A DNA stretch of 64,000 nucleotides, taken from contig NZ_LYOY01000040.1 in the NCBI RefSeq assembly GCF_001653515.1, positions 806,001 through 870,000 on the forward strand, in the 5' to 3' direction. Of the stretch, positions 44,301 to 51,957 are shown piece by piece (positions within the stretch are counted from its first letter, which is position 1; each line of letters begins with the position of its first letter). Source of the DNA: Streptomyces sp. ERV7. GTDB lineage: Bacteria; Actinomycetota; Actinomycetes; Streptomycetales; Streptomycetaceae. Made by a program: the position numbers and the translations under genes. The notes below the pieces were generated by a model. That model saw nothing but the letters and a program-made list of their open reading frames with translations, was not told the DNA's origin and made no database searches.

Positions 44301-45162
44301 CCGGCACCTGCGCCCCGGCGAGCACCTGCGCCACCCGGCCCGCGGGCACCAGATCGCTGCCGCCGCCGGTCTTCTCGAACGCCAGCATCCCCTGGGGGCC
44401 CGACTGCTGGAACATCATCGGGCCCCAGCCGCCGGAGGCCGGCAGCCGGCCGAAGACGCCGTGGCCGTCGAAGTGCACCACCTGGAACGGCTCGCCGTCC
44501 TCGCGGGCCCGTGTCAGCACCTCCTCCAGCCGCTCCAGGGTCGGCGGTCGCAGCACCACCAGCTCCACGCTTCCGCGTACCGCCTCAAGGCGGCGCAGCA
44601 GCGGCCGGGCGATCATCTGGTAGCCGACGTCGGCCTCGCCGTCCGGGCGCGAGATCACCATCAGCACCCGCAGCCGCGAGCCCGGGACGGTGAACACCTG
44701 CCGGGTGTCGCCGGTCTGGAGGCTGCGCGAGACGGCCACCTGGTCGAGCGCGATCGGGACCGTGCGCGCCGGGTCGGCCATCAGCTCCCACGGCAGGCCC
44801 AGCAGTTCGGCGGAGCACGACCGCAGCACGATCTCCAGCTGTCCGCCCCGCGTCCGCGCCTCGGTGTACGCCTTGCGCGCCTCGGCCGTGGCGAACAGCG
44901 CCGAGAAGATCCGGGCGCCCCACTCGGGCAGCCGCTCCGCCACCCGCGGCCCCCGCTGCTCGTACACGCCGAACGGCATCCGCAGATACTGCTCCAGATA
45001 CCAGCGCAGGTCCGCCATCTCCTGCTCGTCCAGCGGCCACACCAGCTCGGCCGGGTCCCCGGCCGGTCTGGGGGAGTGCTCGGCGGCGGGCCAGGACGAC
45101 ACCCGCACCCGGCCGTCGTCCAGCAGGTCCACCAGCAGGCGTTCGCTGAGCGGCTCGGTCAT
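41344..45162 (-). CDS. CHAT protease - STAND NTPase - TPR protein (candidate conflict system)
   Basis: This 1,272-residue protein has three parts. Residues about 100-385 are a CHAT caspase-like domain with catalytic His in VVHFDGHGVFG (His230/His234) and Cys294 in VVLNACQSA. Residues about 430-900 are a STAND/NB-ARC-like ATPase: EFIGRDALFYRLD, Walker A HGPGGTGKTELAKAFG (455-470), a Walker B-like VLLLWDNFE, and a helical winged region. The C-terminal third holds seven or more 40-residue TPR units (YHQLGxxxQxxGRLxEAEEWYxKSL), plus an Asp/Pro-rich end. The layout resembles bacterial NLR-like proteins, in which the sensor TPRs and ATPase activate a protease. The ATG at 45162 starts the conserved MTEPLSERLLVDLL. 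Confidence 0.9.
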   Translation of the reverse strand: MTEPLSERLLVDLLDDGRVRVSSWPAAEHSPRPAGDPAELVWPLDEQEMADLRWYLEQYLRMPFGVYEQRGPRVAERLPEWGARIFSALFATAEARKAYTEARTRGGQLEIVLRSCSAELLGLPWELMADPARTVPIALDQVAVSRSLQTGDTRQVFTVPGSRLRVLMVISRPDGEADVGYQMIARPLLRRLEAVRGSVELVVLRPPTLERLEEVLTRAREDGEPFQVVHFDGHGVFGRLPASGGWGPMMFQQSGPQGMLAFEKTGGGSDLVPAGRVAQVLAGAQVPVVVLNACQSAVVGSQVEAAVATRLMQEGVASVVAMAYSVYAVAASEFMAAFYERLFAGDRMAEAVAAGRRRLALNNERPSLKGMLPLADWMVPVFYTRSEVRFPGLRTERESSESLDGILDAIRRRPEGGQESRPDQELAAEGEFIGRDALFYRLDVAARLQRVVVLHGPGGTGKTELAKAFGRWCRDTGAVDRPEWVIWHSFEPGVASFGLDGVVNAIGRRVFGEKFDTRFVLLDAAQRQEAVERALRTRRVLLLWDNFESVRAMPDPGQATPPLPEREQGEMRAFLSRLARDSRSAVVITSRSDESWLGEGVRRIRVDGLDTEEATQYAEQLLAPYPHTRRSRETRAFGEVMRWLDGHPLSMRLVLPHLDTTSADDLLDGLRGVRGLPGGDDGGRTTSLAASIAYSFDHLSGEDQRAMIVLSLLHGVADADVLGAFSAVPEVPEQFRDRPGQVWAELLERASALGLLSPGEAGTYRIHPALPSYLADRWKSQAGDAYDDQRTASIHALLETHAVFSSWLSEQLTGKQAQFAVALISVHRRMLGSMLGFALDQRMWTHAQTVAQPLDEYWHLRGLEEEAGSWALRMQLATEGPDGVPPGLDTPAGVLWAYATWEQANRELAAGQLDQAESTYHSHIQAMLASPESPTQSKRIAIGYHQLGMLAQQRGRLGEAEEWYRKSLTIKEELGERSGMAIGYHGLGMVAQYRGRHEEAVALYRKSLAIREELGNRPGMASVYHELGIARQLQGRLTEAEEWYHKSLAIEKELGDRGGMASGYHQLGALSQLQGRLTEAEEWYHKALAIKEDLGDRTGTAAGYQQLGAVHHMKGQLAEAEEWYHKSLAIKEVLGFRVGMANSYHGLGMVAQELGRLTEAEEWYGKALAIREELEDRAGTAFTCAELCSLATEQNRPDKALAWAVRCVSQFEEIPHPETGDSPGNLRLLTQSLGIAALEQTWHSVTGNPLPTAVRQYVLTPEPGTDTGTGTD

Positions 45163-45689
45163 GGCCCCACCCCCATGATCACCACGAGTGGTTCCCCAGC
45201 CACTCAATGTGAGTGCGAGGATAGACAATCCGGCCTCGGTGTGTGACCCGAACCCGATGGCCGGATCCTCGCTGTTATCCGGCGTGATCCCCGTCAGGTC
45301 GCGTGGCCCGATCCCTGCGAACCATGGCTATCCAGCCACTCGTACGGACGGTACCGCCCCGCCAAGCTGTGGGCATGTCCCAGACAACCGATGCCGTCGC
45401 CCCGGACGGACACCAGGCCGCCCCCTCGCCCGGGGCACACCCGGCCGCCCGCCTCGGGCGTTCCGTATACAGGCATCGGAATTAGTAATCGAATTCCCGC
45501 TGATTGGTGGCCGAAATGACTCCTGGGTGCTGCGCTCCAGGTGTTAGCGCCCTTTTAATGGTTACGTAACGAGTGCTCGACTACGATGTTTATCGGCAAT
45601 CGCGTTCAGCTTGGGCGCGAGTGCCTGGGGTGAACGGGGAGATCCGAACTAGTTGAATGCCTGGCATGCATTCAAGGGGGTTGCGTCAC
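45163..45689. other. Gene-poor region between CHAT gene and SARP gene
   Basis: This 527-bp stretch has no full gene. It holds GAGTGG-N8-CCACTC (45190-45209 area), the right 38-bp direct repeat, and at 45375-45485 a 36-codon open frame starting MSQTTDAVAPDGHQA that looks like the head of a gene cut short. An A/T-rich part at 45540-45600 includes the palindrome GTTACGTAAC (45561-45570), likely part of the SARP promoter. Confidence 0.4.
45302..45339. repeat. 38-bp direct repeat, right copy
   Basis: The copy begins CGTGGCCCGATCCCTGCG and matches 40857-40894 with seven differences. It is followed by sequence resembling a promoter and a truncated gene head, as if the glxA intergenic region continued here before the CHAT cassette arrived. 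Confidence 0.65.
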
Positions 45690-46574
45690 GTGTCCCTGTC
45701 CTATGCACGACCGAGTCATCCGCTGCGCTACGAGGTACTGGGGCGGCTCCGGGTGACCTGCGGTGACGTCGATCTGACGCCGGCGCCACCGAAGATCGCC
45801 AAGCTGCTGGCTCTGCTGACGATCCGGGCAGGGGAGACGGTACCGGGCGACAAACTCATGGCGGAGCTCTGGGAACAGCATCCGCCGCGGTGTGCGGCGG
45901 CGAGCCTGCGGGTCTATGTGTCACAGCTGCGCAAGCTGCTCGGCACACCCGGCCGGGCCTCGCCGATCGTCACCGTTTCCCCGGGTTACATTCTCGACGT
46001 CAGCCAGAACCAACTCGATGTACGGACCTTCGAGAGGTTGTATGAAAGTGGCCGGGCCCGTTACCTGGCGGCCGACTACGCGGCTGCTTCCGAGTGTCTG
46101 AGAAATGCCCTCGCCATGTGGCGGGGGCCGGTTCTGGACGGCATGTCGGGGTCTTCGGAGATCGGCTCCTTCGCCGCCGTGGAGGAGGAAAAAAGGCTGA
46201 ATTGCATCGAGCTGAACATTGAATCGGCCCTGGCGCTCGGCCGCCATCACGCCGTGATAGAGGAGCTCAAGGGACTCGTCGTCCAGCACCCGCTGCGCGA
46301 GCCCTTCTACCGGCAGTTGATGGCCGCCCTCTACCGGGTGGGCCGCCAGGGCGACGCCTTGGGCGTCTACCGCAGCGCGCGCCAGGTCATCCGCGAGGAG
46401 CTGGGCGTGGAGCCGGGCCCGCCGCTGCGGCTGACCCAGGAAGCCATCCTGCGGGCCGACCCGGCGAGGCTGGAAGCCGTCGGTGTGACGGCGTCGGCCG
46501 TACGAGGGCCGGAGCGCGAAGGTCAGAGAACGCGCTGGAGGGACTGCGGTGTGAGGTCCGCCAGCGTGGGATAA
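45690..46574 (+). CDS. SARP/AfsR-type transcriptional activator
   Basis: The 294-residue protein has an OmpR-like winged helix (residues about 8-95: KIAKLLALLTIRAGETVPGDKLMAELW, SLRVYVSQLRKLLG) and a bacterial transcriptional activation domain of TPR-like helices (LDVRTFERLYESGRARYLAADY...EPFYRQLMAALYRVGRQGDAL). SARPs switch on antibiotic clusters through direct heptamer repeats. GTG at 45690 follows AAGGGGG at 9 nt; ATG at 45657 is an alternative. Its last 52 bp overlap the convergent alpha-hydroxy-acid oxidase gene. No biosynthetic cluster lies beside it. Confidence 0.88.
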   Translation: MSLSYARPSHPLRYEVLGRLRVTCGDVDLTPAPPKIAKLLALLTIRAGETVPGDKLMAELWEQHPPRCAAASLRVYVSQLRKLLGTPGRASPIVTVSPGYILDVSQNQLDVRTFERLYESGRARYLAADYAAASECLRNALAMWRGPVLDGMSGSSEIGSFAAVEEEKRLNCIELNIESALALGRHHAVIEELKGLVVQHPLREPFYRQLMAALYRVGRQGDALGVYRSARQVIREELGVEPGPPLRLTQEAILRADPARLEAVGVTASAVRGPEREGQRTRWRDCGVRSASVG

Positions 46575-47689
46575 CCGTCCACCGCCATCAGCAGATCGGC
46601 CTCGGCGAGCAGCGAGCGCAGCACGTGGACGACGCCGTCCGTACCGCCCACGGCCAGCCCGTACGCATAGGGGCGCCCGACGCCGACGGCCGTGGCGCCG
46701 AGGGCTATGGCCTTCACCGCGTCCGCCCCGGTGCGTATACCCGAGTCGAACAGGACGGGCAGACCGTCGGCCGCCTCGACCACACCGGGCAGCGCGTCGA
46801 GGGCGGGCAGCCCGCCGTTGGCCTGGCGGCCGCCGTGGTTGGAGCAGTAGACGCCGTCCACGCCGCCGTCCTTGGCGCGCCGGACGTCCTCGGGGTGGCA
46901 GATGCCCTTCACGATCAGCGGCAACTGGGTGAGCGACCGCAGCCAGGGGAGATCGTCCCAGGTGAGCGGGTTGGCGAAGATCTGCGCCCAGCGCCCGGCG
47001 GCCGCCCGCGGATCCTCTTCGGGAGTGCGTTCCAGAGTGGCCCGGAAGATCGGGTCGGAGGTGTAGTTGGCCAGGCAGTGGCCGCGCAGCTGGGGGAAGT
47101 TGGCGGTGCTCAGATCGCGCGGGCGCCACCCCGTGACCCAGGTGTCCAGGGTGACGACGACGGCCTTGAAGCCCGCCTTCTCGGCGCGCCGCACCAGGCT
47201 CTCGGCCAGCTCGCGGTCGGAGGGCGTGTACAGCTGGAAGAAGCCCGGAGTCGAGCCGAACTCGGCGGCCACCTCTTCCATGGGGTCGGCGGTCAGCGTC
47301 GAGGCGACCATCGGGACGCCGGTGCGCGCGGCCGCCCGGGCCGTCGCCAGATCGCCGTGCCCGTCCTGGGCGCACAGCCCGAGGACCCCGATCGGCGCCA
47401 TGAACAGCGGCGACGGCAGGGTCACCCCGAACAGCTCGACGGACAGGTCGCGCCGCGCGGCCCCGACGAACATCCTCGGGTACAGCCCCCAGCGCTCGAA
47501 GGCCGACGCGTTGGCCCGCTGGGTGCGCTCGTCGCCCGCGCCGCCCGCCACGTACGACCACAGGGACGGCCCGAGCGCGGCCTCGGCCCGGGACGCCAAC
47601 TCCTCGTACGTGAACGGGAACCGCGGCACGACGCCGCCGAGCCCCTCGAAGTAGATCTCGTTCTGGTAGAAACCGAATGGCTGGTTCAT
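46523..47689 (-). CDS. FMN-dependent alpha-hydroxy-acid oxidase (lactate 2-monooxygenase-like)
   Basis: The 388-residue (beta/alpha)8 FMN enzyme has APIGVLGLCAQDGHGDLATA, the catalytic loop YCSNHGGRQANGGLPALDALPGV with its active His and Arg, and DSGIRTGADAVKAIALGA (FMN phosphate binding). It oxidises lactate or a related 2-hydroxy acid to the keto acid (oxidase) or releases CO2 (monooxygenase). The ATG at 47689 is preferred over an upstream GTG because it fits family length. Confidence 0.88.
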   Translation of the reverse strand: MNQPFGFYQNEIYFEGLGGVVPRFPFTYEELASRAEAALGPSLWSYVAGGAGDERTQRANASAFERWGLYPRMFVGAARRDLSVELFGVTLPSPLFMAPIGVLGLCAQDGHGDLATARAAARTGVPMVASTLTADPMEEVAAEFGSTPGFFQLYTPSDRELAESLVRRAEKAGFKAVVVTLDTWVTGWRPRDLSTANFPQLRGHCLANYTSDPIFRATLERTPEEDPRAAAGRWAQIFANPLTWDDLPWLRSLTQLPLIVKGICHPEDVRRAKDGGVDGVYCSNHGGRQANGGLPALDALPGVVEAADGLPVLFDSGIRTGADAVKAIALGATAVGVGRPYAYGLAVGGTDGVVHVLRSLLAEADLLMAVDGYPTLADLTPQSLQRVL

Positions 47690-47797
47690 CAAGCGGCCCT
47701 CTCCCTCGATCCCCGACCCCACGGGCCCGTCGCCCGGGCGCGACCCCACAGTGCCCTACCCCTCGTCTTCTCGCCGCAGCGCCCCTTGCGGCCCGGC

Positions 47798-48700
47798 TCA
47801 GACGGGCGGGTAGGCGCGGTCGCGTACGACCTGTCGGGTGAGGCGGGTGAAGGCGCGGGCGGCGGCGCTCTCGTACGCGCTCTCGCGCCGCAGAAGGGTC
47901 ACCGTGCGGGCGGGCAGCGGCGGTTCGAGCGGGACCGGACGCAGATACGGGTGGTCGTGGGTGACCGCGTCGGGCAGCACGGTGGCCAGCGGGGTGCGCC
48001 GCACGATCTCCGTGAGGGCCTGGACGGAGTTGGCCTCCACCGCGATGCGCGGGCGCACCCGGTGGGCGGCGAGGTAGGCGTCGATATGGCCGCGGGTGGC
48101 GAAGTCGCCGCTCAGCAGGGCGAGTCGGAGGTGTGCCAGGTCGCCGGCGGGAAGCGGTCCGGTGCCCGGGCCGGGGCTCGCGGCGGCCACCACGAGGGTC
48201 AGGGTCTCGGTGAACAGGGGCGTCGCGGTGATGCCGGGCAGATGGGGCCGGTGGAAGGCGATACCGAGATCGAGCTCGTCGGCCAGCAGCCCGGCCTCGA
48301 TCCGGTCCTGCGCCAGCTCCTTGACGTCCAGGGTGATTCCGGGGTGCCGGGCGTGGAGCTCCGCGATCAGCGGGCCGGTGAGATACGCGGTGAACGTCGG
48401 CGTCACGGCCAGCCGCAGACCGCCGCGCGAGAGGTCGGCGACATCGAGGACGGCACGCTCGGCCGCGGCCAGTTCCCGTAGCGCGCGGCGGGCGTAGTGG
48501 ACATACGTCCCGCCCGCGTCGGTGAGCCGTACGGTCCGGCCGGTGCGGTCGAGGAGTTGCGCCCCCACCGTGCGTTCCAGCTGCTTGACCTGCTGGGAGA
48601 GCGTGGGCTGCGAGATGCGCAGCTCCTCGGCGGCACGGGTGAAGTTGCCGTGCTCGGCGACGGCGAGCAGATAGCGCAGATGACGCAGTTCCGGAGCCAT
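47798..48700 (-). CDS. cynR: LysR-type regulator CynR-like
   Basis: The 300-residue regulator has an N-terminal LysR helix-turn-helix (LRYLLAVAEHGNFTRAAEELRISQPTLSQQVKQLER) and an effector-binding domain with LRLAVTPTFTAYLTGPL. It is divergent from cynT and cynS, the arrangement of the cyanate-responsive CynR. A LysR box (CTAT-N11-ATAG) lies in the 123-bp gap. ATG at 48700 leads directly into the family start MAPELRHLRYLL. Confidence 0.9.
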   Translation of the reverse strand: MAPELRHLRYLLAVAEHGNFTRAAEELRISQPTLSQQVKQLERTVGAQLLDRTGRTVRLTDAGGTYVHYARRALRELAAAERAVLDVADLSRGGLRLAVTPTFTAYLTGPLIAELHARHPGITLDVKELAQDRIEAGLLADELDLGIAFHRPHLPGITATPLFTETLTLVVAAASPGPGTGPLPAGDLAHLRLALLSGDFATRGHIDAYLAAHRVRPRIAVEANSVQALTEIVRRTPLATVLPDAVTHDHPYLRPVPLEPPLPARTVTLLRRESAYESAAARAFTRLTRQVVRDRAYPPV

Positions 48701-48708
48701 GCCCTCAA

Positions 48709-48727
48709 CTATAGATGAGACCAATAG
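48709..48727. promoter_or_regulatory. CynR (LysR-type) box upstream of cynTS
   Basis: CTAT-N11-ATAG is a perfect example of the LysR T-N11-A motif. It lies 9 bp from the cynR start and about 100 bp upstream of cynT, and GATAAT (48736-48741) next to it could be the cynT -10 element. Confidence 0.65.
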
Positions 48728-48823
48728 CAGACATGGATAATACGTCTTGGACGCTATAGGGGCAGGTCATGCATGGTGGATCTCGTCAGCCTCTCGGGGC
48801 CGACAGTCATCGAAGGGAGTGAC

Positions 48824-49420
48824 ATGCAAGACCTCACCGAGGGTGTCGCGCGGTTCCGCCAGGACGTCTTCCCGGCCAAGGCGGAGCTCTTCGCCGCTCT
48901 GGCCGGCACCCATCGGCCCGGCACGCTGTTCATCAGCTGCTCCGACGCCCGGGTGGTGCCCGAGCTGATCACCCAGAGCGAGCCGGGCGATCTGTTCGTG
49001 ATCCGCACCGCGGGCAACCTCGTCCCCGCGTACGGCCCCGCCCCCGACGGTGTGGCGGCGAGCGTGGAGTACGCGGTCGCCGTCCTCGGCGTCACCGACG
49101 TCGTGGTGTGCGGACACTCCGCCTGCGGGGCGATGACCGCGCTAGCCGAGGGCCACGACCTGGAGTCGCTGGCGGCCGTCGCCGACTGGCTGCGGCACGC
49201 CGACGCATCCCGGGCGCGCACCACCGCCACCGGCGCGGAGCGGGTGACGGCCCTGGTGCGCGAGAACGTCCGCGCCCAGCTCGCCAACCTCGCGACCCAC
49301 CCCTCGGTGGCCCGCGCCCTCGCCCGGCACACGCTCACCCTGCACGGCTGGGTCTACGACATCCCGTGCGGCACCGTCGAGGAGCTCGGCACCGTCGGCC
49401 GCGCGGCCTGCGCCGCCTGA
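48824..49420 (+). CDS. cynT: Beta-class carbonic anhydrase of the cyanate operon
   Basis: The 198-residue protein has zinc ligands Cys39 (in CSDAR), His98 and Cys101 (in CGHSACGAM) and the Asp41-Arg43 dyad, at the same numbers as E. coli CynT. It replenishes bicarbonate consumed by cyanase and prevents CO2 loss. ATG at 48824 follows AAGGGAG. cynS follows after 39 bp with its own ribosome site. Confidence 0.95.
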   Translation: MQDLTEGVARFRQDVFPAKAELFAALAGTHRPGTLFISCSDARVVPELITQSEPGDLFVIRTAGNLVPAYGPAPDGVAASVEYAVAVLGVTDVVVCGHSACGAMTALAEGHDLESLAAVADWLRHADASRARTTATGAERVTALVRENVRAQLANLATHPSVARALARHTLTLHGWVYDIPCGTVEELGTVGRAACAA

Positions 49421-49459
49421 TCCATCCCACCGTCCCACTTCGGAAGGAACCGATTTCCC

Positions 49460-49930
49460 ATGCTGCACGCCCAGTTCGACCCCGCTGCCCGTCAGGCCGT
49501 CGCCGTCGCCGCCGTGGAGGCGAAGACACGCAAGGACCTCTCGTGGCAGGGGATAGCCGACGTCACCGGTCTGTCCGTCGCCTTCGTCACCGCCGCCGTG
49601 CTCGGCCAGCACGCCCTCCCGGCCGATGCCGCGAAGGCGGTCACCGCGCTCCTGGAACTGGACGACGACGCCGCGACGCTGCTCGCGACCGTCCCGACGC
49701 GCGGCTCCATCCCCGGCGGCATCCCGACCGACCCGACGATCTACCGCTTCCACGAGATGCTCCAGGTGTACGGCACCACGCTCAAGGCGCTGGTCCACGA
49801 GCAGTTCGGGGACGGCATCATCAGCGCGATCAACTTCAAGCTGGACGTGAAGAAGGTCGCCGACCCCGAGGGCGGCGAGCGCGCGGTGATCACGCTGGAC
49901 GGCAAGTACCTGCCGACCAAGCCGTTCTGA
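49460..49930 (+). CDS. cynS: Cyanase (cyanate lyase)
   Basis: This 156-residue enzyme matches cyanase over its whole length. The catalytic residues Arg96 and Glu99 (YRFHEM) and Ser122 (GIISAINF) are at the E. coli positions. It converts cyanate and bicarbonate to ammonia and CO2. It is the last gene of the cynTS unit. Confidence 0.97.
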   Translation: MLHAQFDPAARQAVAVAAVEAKTRKDLSWQGIADVTGLSVAFVTAAVLGQHALPADAAKAVTALLELDDDAATLLATVPTRGSIPGGIPTDPTIYRFHEMLQVYGTTLKALVHEQFGDGIISAINFKLDVKKVADPEGGERAVITLDGKYLPTKPF

Positions 49931-50008
49931 CCCGGTTCTGAGCGGATACGGAGGTGGGCGGCAGACCGTCCCCCACGACGGCCCGCCGCCCACCCGCCAT
50001 CTCCCTCA

Positions 50009-51271
50009 CTACGCCGCGTGCAGCGCCAGCGTGGGGGAGAGCCGTGCCGCCCGTACCGCCGGATACAGGCCCGCGATCGTGCCGATCACCAGGGTCGCGC
50101 CGAAGCCGCCGCCGACCGCCCACAGCGGGACCACCCACGGCAGCCCGCCGGACGAGGCGTACACGCCGGTCGCCGCCGCGCCGAGACCGACGCCCGCGAG
50201 CCCGCCCAGACCCGAGAGCATCAGCGACTCCGCGACGAACTGCACCCGGATCTGGCCCCGGGTGGCGCCCAGTGAGCGGCGCAGACCGATCTCGTGGCGG
50301 CGCTCCAGAACCGAGATGATCATGGTGTTGGCGACCCCGACCCCACCGACGAGCAGGGCGATCCCGCCCAGGCCGAGCAGCAGCGTGGACAGCGCGCCCT
50401 CGGTCGCCGCCTTCGCCTGGAGCGCGGCGGACGGGTCGCTGACGGCGACGTTCTGCGGGTTGCGCGGGTCGACGGTGGGAGCGAGCAGCTTCTGCACCTG
50501 CCGTACGGAGGCGTCCGTGGACCGCTCGTAGACCGCCGTGGGGTGGCCGTCGAAGCCGAGCAGCCGCTGTGCCGCCGACCAGCCGACCAGCGCCGAGCGT
50601 TCGATCTCGGGTGCCAGCGGCATCGGGCCGAGGACGCCGACGGCCGTGAAGTACCGGTCGCCGATCCACACCTGCTGCCCCGGCCCGGTCACCCCGAGCC
50701 GTTCGGCGGCGACGTGGCCGAGCACCACGGACGGGTAGCGGCCGTTGGCGGCGTTCAGCCAGGTCCCGGAGGCGACCTTGCCGCGCAGGACCTGAAGGAG
50801 CCGTTCGCCGGCCGCCTTGACCGCGATCCCGCCGGTCTCGGCCTTGGGGATCTTCTCGGTGCGCCGCACCGACTGCTTGAGGTCGCCGGTGGCGCCGACC
50901 TCCTGGACGCCGTTGATACGGCCCACCATGCCCGGCGCGTCCTTGGGCAGCTTCACCTCCTGCCCGCTGAACATGCTCTCGCCCGGCTTCGCCACCAGCA
51001 TGTTGGTGCCGAGCGCGTCGAGTTGCCGCATCAACTGCGCCTGGCTGGAGGCCGAGATACCGACCACGGCGATCATCGTCGCGATGCCGATGGCGATCCC
51101 GAGAGCGGAGAGCACCACCCGCACCGGACGGCTGCGCAGCCCGGCCGAACCGACGTGCAGGACGTCCCGGGGGCCGAGCCGGGCGGCCTTGAGCCGTGAA
51201 GTGCCGCCGGGGCGGCGGGAGGTGCCCGTGTCCGCGAGACCGTTGGACGTCACCGAGCTGGAATCCGTCAC
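50009..51271 (-). CDS. MacB-type ABC permease (FtsX family)
   Basis: The 420-residue protein has one N-terminal transmembrane helix after an extended basic start (RPVRVVLSALGIAIGIATMIAVVGI), a large extracellular domain, and three C-terminal helices with the FtsX motif ERRHEIGLRRSLGATRGQIRVQF. It pairs with the ATPase whose gene overlaps its start by 4 bp and with the HlyD-like adaptor upstream. MacB-type systems move peptides or lipids mechanically. Confidence 0.9.
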   Translation of the reverse strand: MTDSSSVTSNGLADTGTSRRPGGTSRLKAARLGPRDVLHVGSAGLRSRPVRVVLSALGIAIGIATMIAVVGISASSQAQLMRQLDALGTNMLVAKPGESMFSGQEVKLPKDAPGMVGRINGVQEVGATGDLKQSVRRTEKIPKAETGGIAVKAAGERLLQVLRGKVASGTWLNAANGRYPSVVLGHVAAERLGVTGPGQQVWIGDRYFTAVGVLGPMPLAPEIERSALVGWSAAQRLLGFDGHPTAVYERSTDASVRQVQKLLAPTVDPRNPQNVAVSDPSAALQAKAATEGALSTLLLGLGGIALLVGGVGVANTMIISVLERRHEIGLRRSLGATRGQIRVQFVAESLMLSGLGGLAGVGLGAAATGVYASSGGLPWVVPLWAVGGGFGATLVIGTIAGLYPAVRAARLSPTLALHAA

Positions 51272-51957
51272 GCCGCGACCTTTCCCCGTGCCGTGTCCGC
51301 GACGACGCGCCCGTCGCGGATGCGCACCTGGCGGGGGAGCCCCGCCGCTATCTCGGTGTCATGGGTGATGACGGCGATGGTCGCCCCCTCCCGGTTCAGA
51401 TCGTGCAGCAGCTCCATCACGGCCTCTCCGGACGCCGAGTCCAGCGCCCCGGTCGGCTCGTCCGCGAGCAGCAGATCGGGTTCGCCGACGACGGCCCTGG
51501 CGATGGCGACGCGCTGCTTCTGGCCGCCGGACAGCTCGTGCGGGCGGTGCTTCATCCGGTCCGCCAGGCCCACGCGGGCGAGCGCGTCGGCGGCCAGGGA
51601 GCGGCGCCGGGCGCGCGAGAGCCCGGAGTAGAGCAGCCCCTCGGCCACGTTGTCCCGGGCGCTGACGCCCGGCACCAGATGGAACGCCTGGAAGACGAAG
51701 CCGATGTGCTGCGAGCGCAGCGCCGAGAGCCGCCGGTCGCTCAGCGAGGCGACGTCGTGGCCCGCGATCTCCACCGTCCCGGCGGAGGGCCGGTCCAGGG
51801 TGCCGACGATGTGCAGCAGGGTGGACTTGCCGGAGCCGGACGGACCGGCGATCGCCAGCAACTCGCCCTGCCCGATGATGAGATCGACCCCGTCGAGGGC
51901 CCGGACGCCGCCCGCGTACTCCTTGGTGACGCCCGTCAGCCGGACGACCGTGCTCAT
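51268..51957 (-). CDS. LolD/MacB-type ABC ATPase
   Basis: The 229-residue ATPase has Walker A GPSGSGKST, Q-loop VFQAFHLVPGVSA, signature LSGGQKQRVAIARA, Walker B LLLADEPTGALDS and switch His in VITHDTE. It forms the energising part of the exporter. It overlaps both neighbours by 4 bp, so the operon runs lipoprotein, adaptor, ATPase, permease. Confidence 0.94.
   Translation of the reverse strand: MSTVVRLTGVTKEYAGGVRALDGVDLIIGQGELLAIAGPSGSGKSTLLHIVGTLDRPSAGTVEIAGHDVASLSDRRLSALRSQHIGFVFQAFHLVPGVSARDNVAEGLLYSGLSRARRRSLAADALARVGLADRMKHRPHELSGGQKQRVAIARAVVGEPDLLLADEPTGALDSASGEAVMELLHDLNREGATIAVITHDTEIAAGLPRQVRIRDGRVVADTARGKVAA

Noticed and set aside
45375..45485. 36-codon frame starting MSQTTDAV as a functional small gene
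   Set aside because: No recognisable domain or clear ribosome site; it looks like the head of a truncated gene, so it is only mentioned within the intergenic entry.
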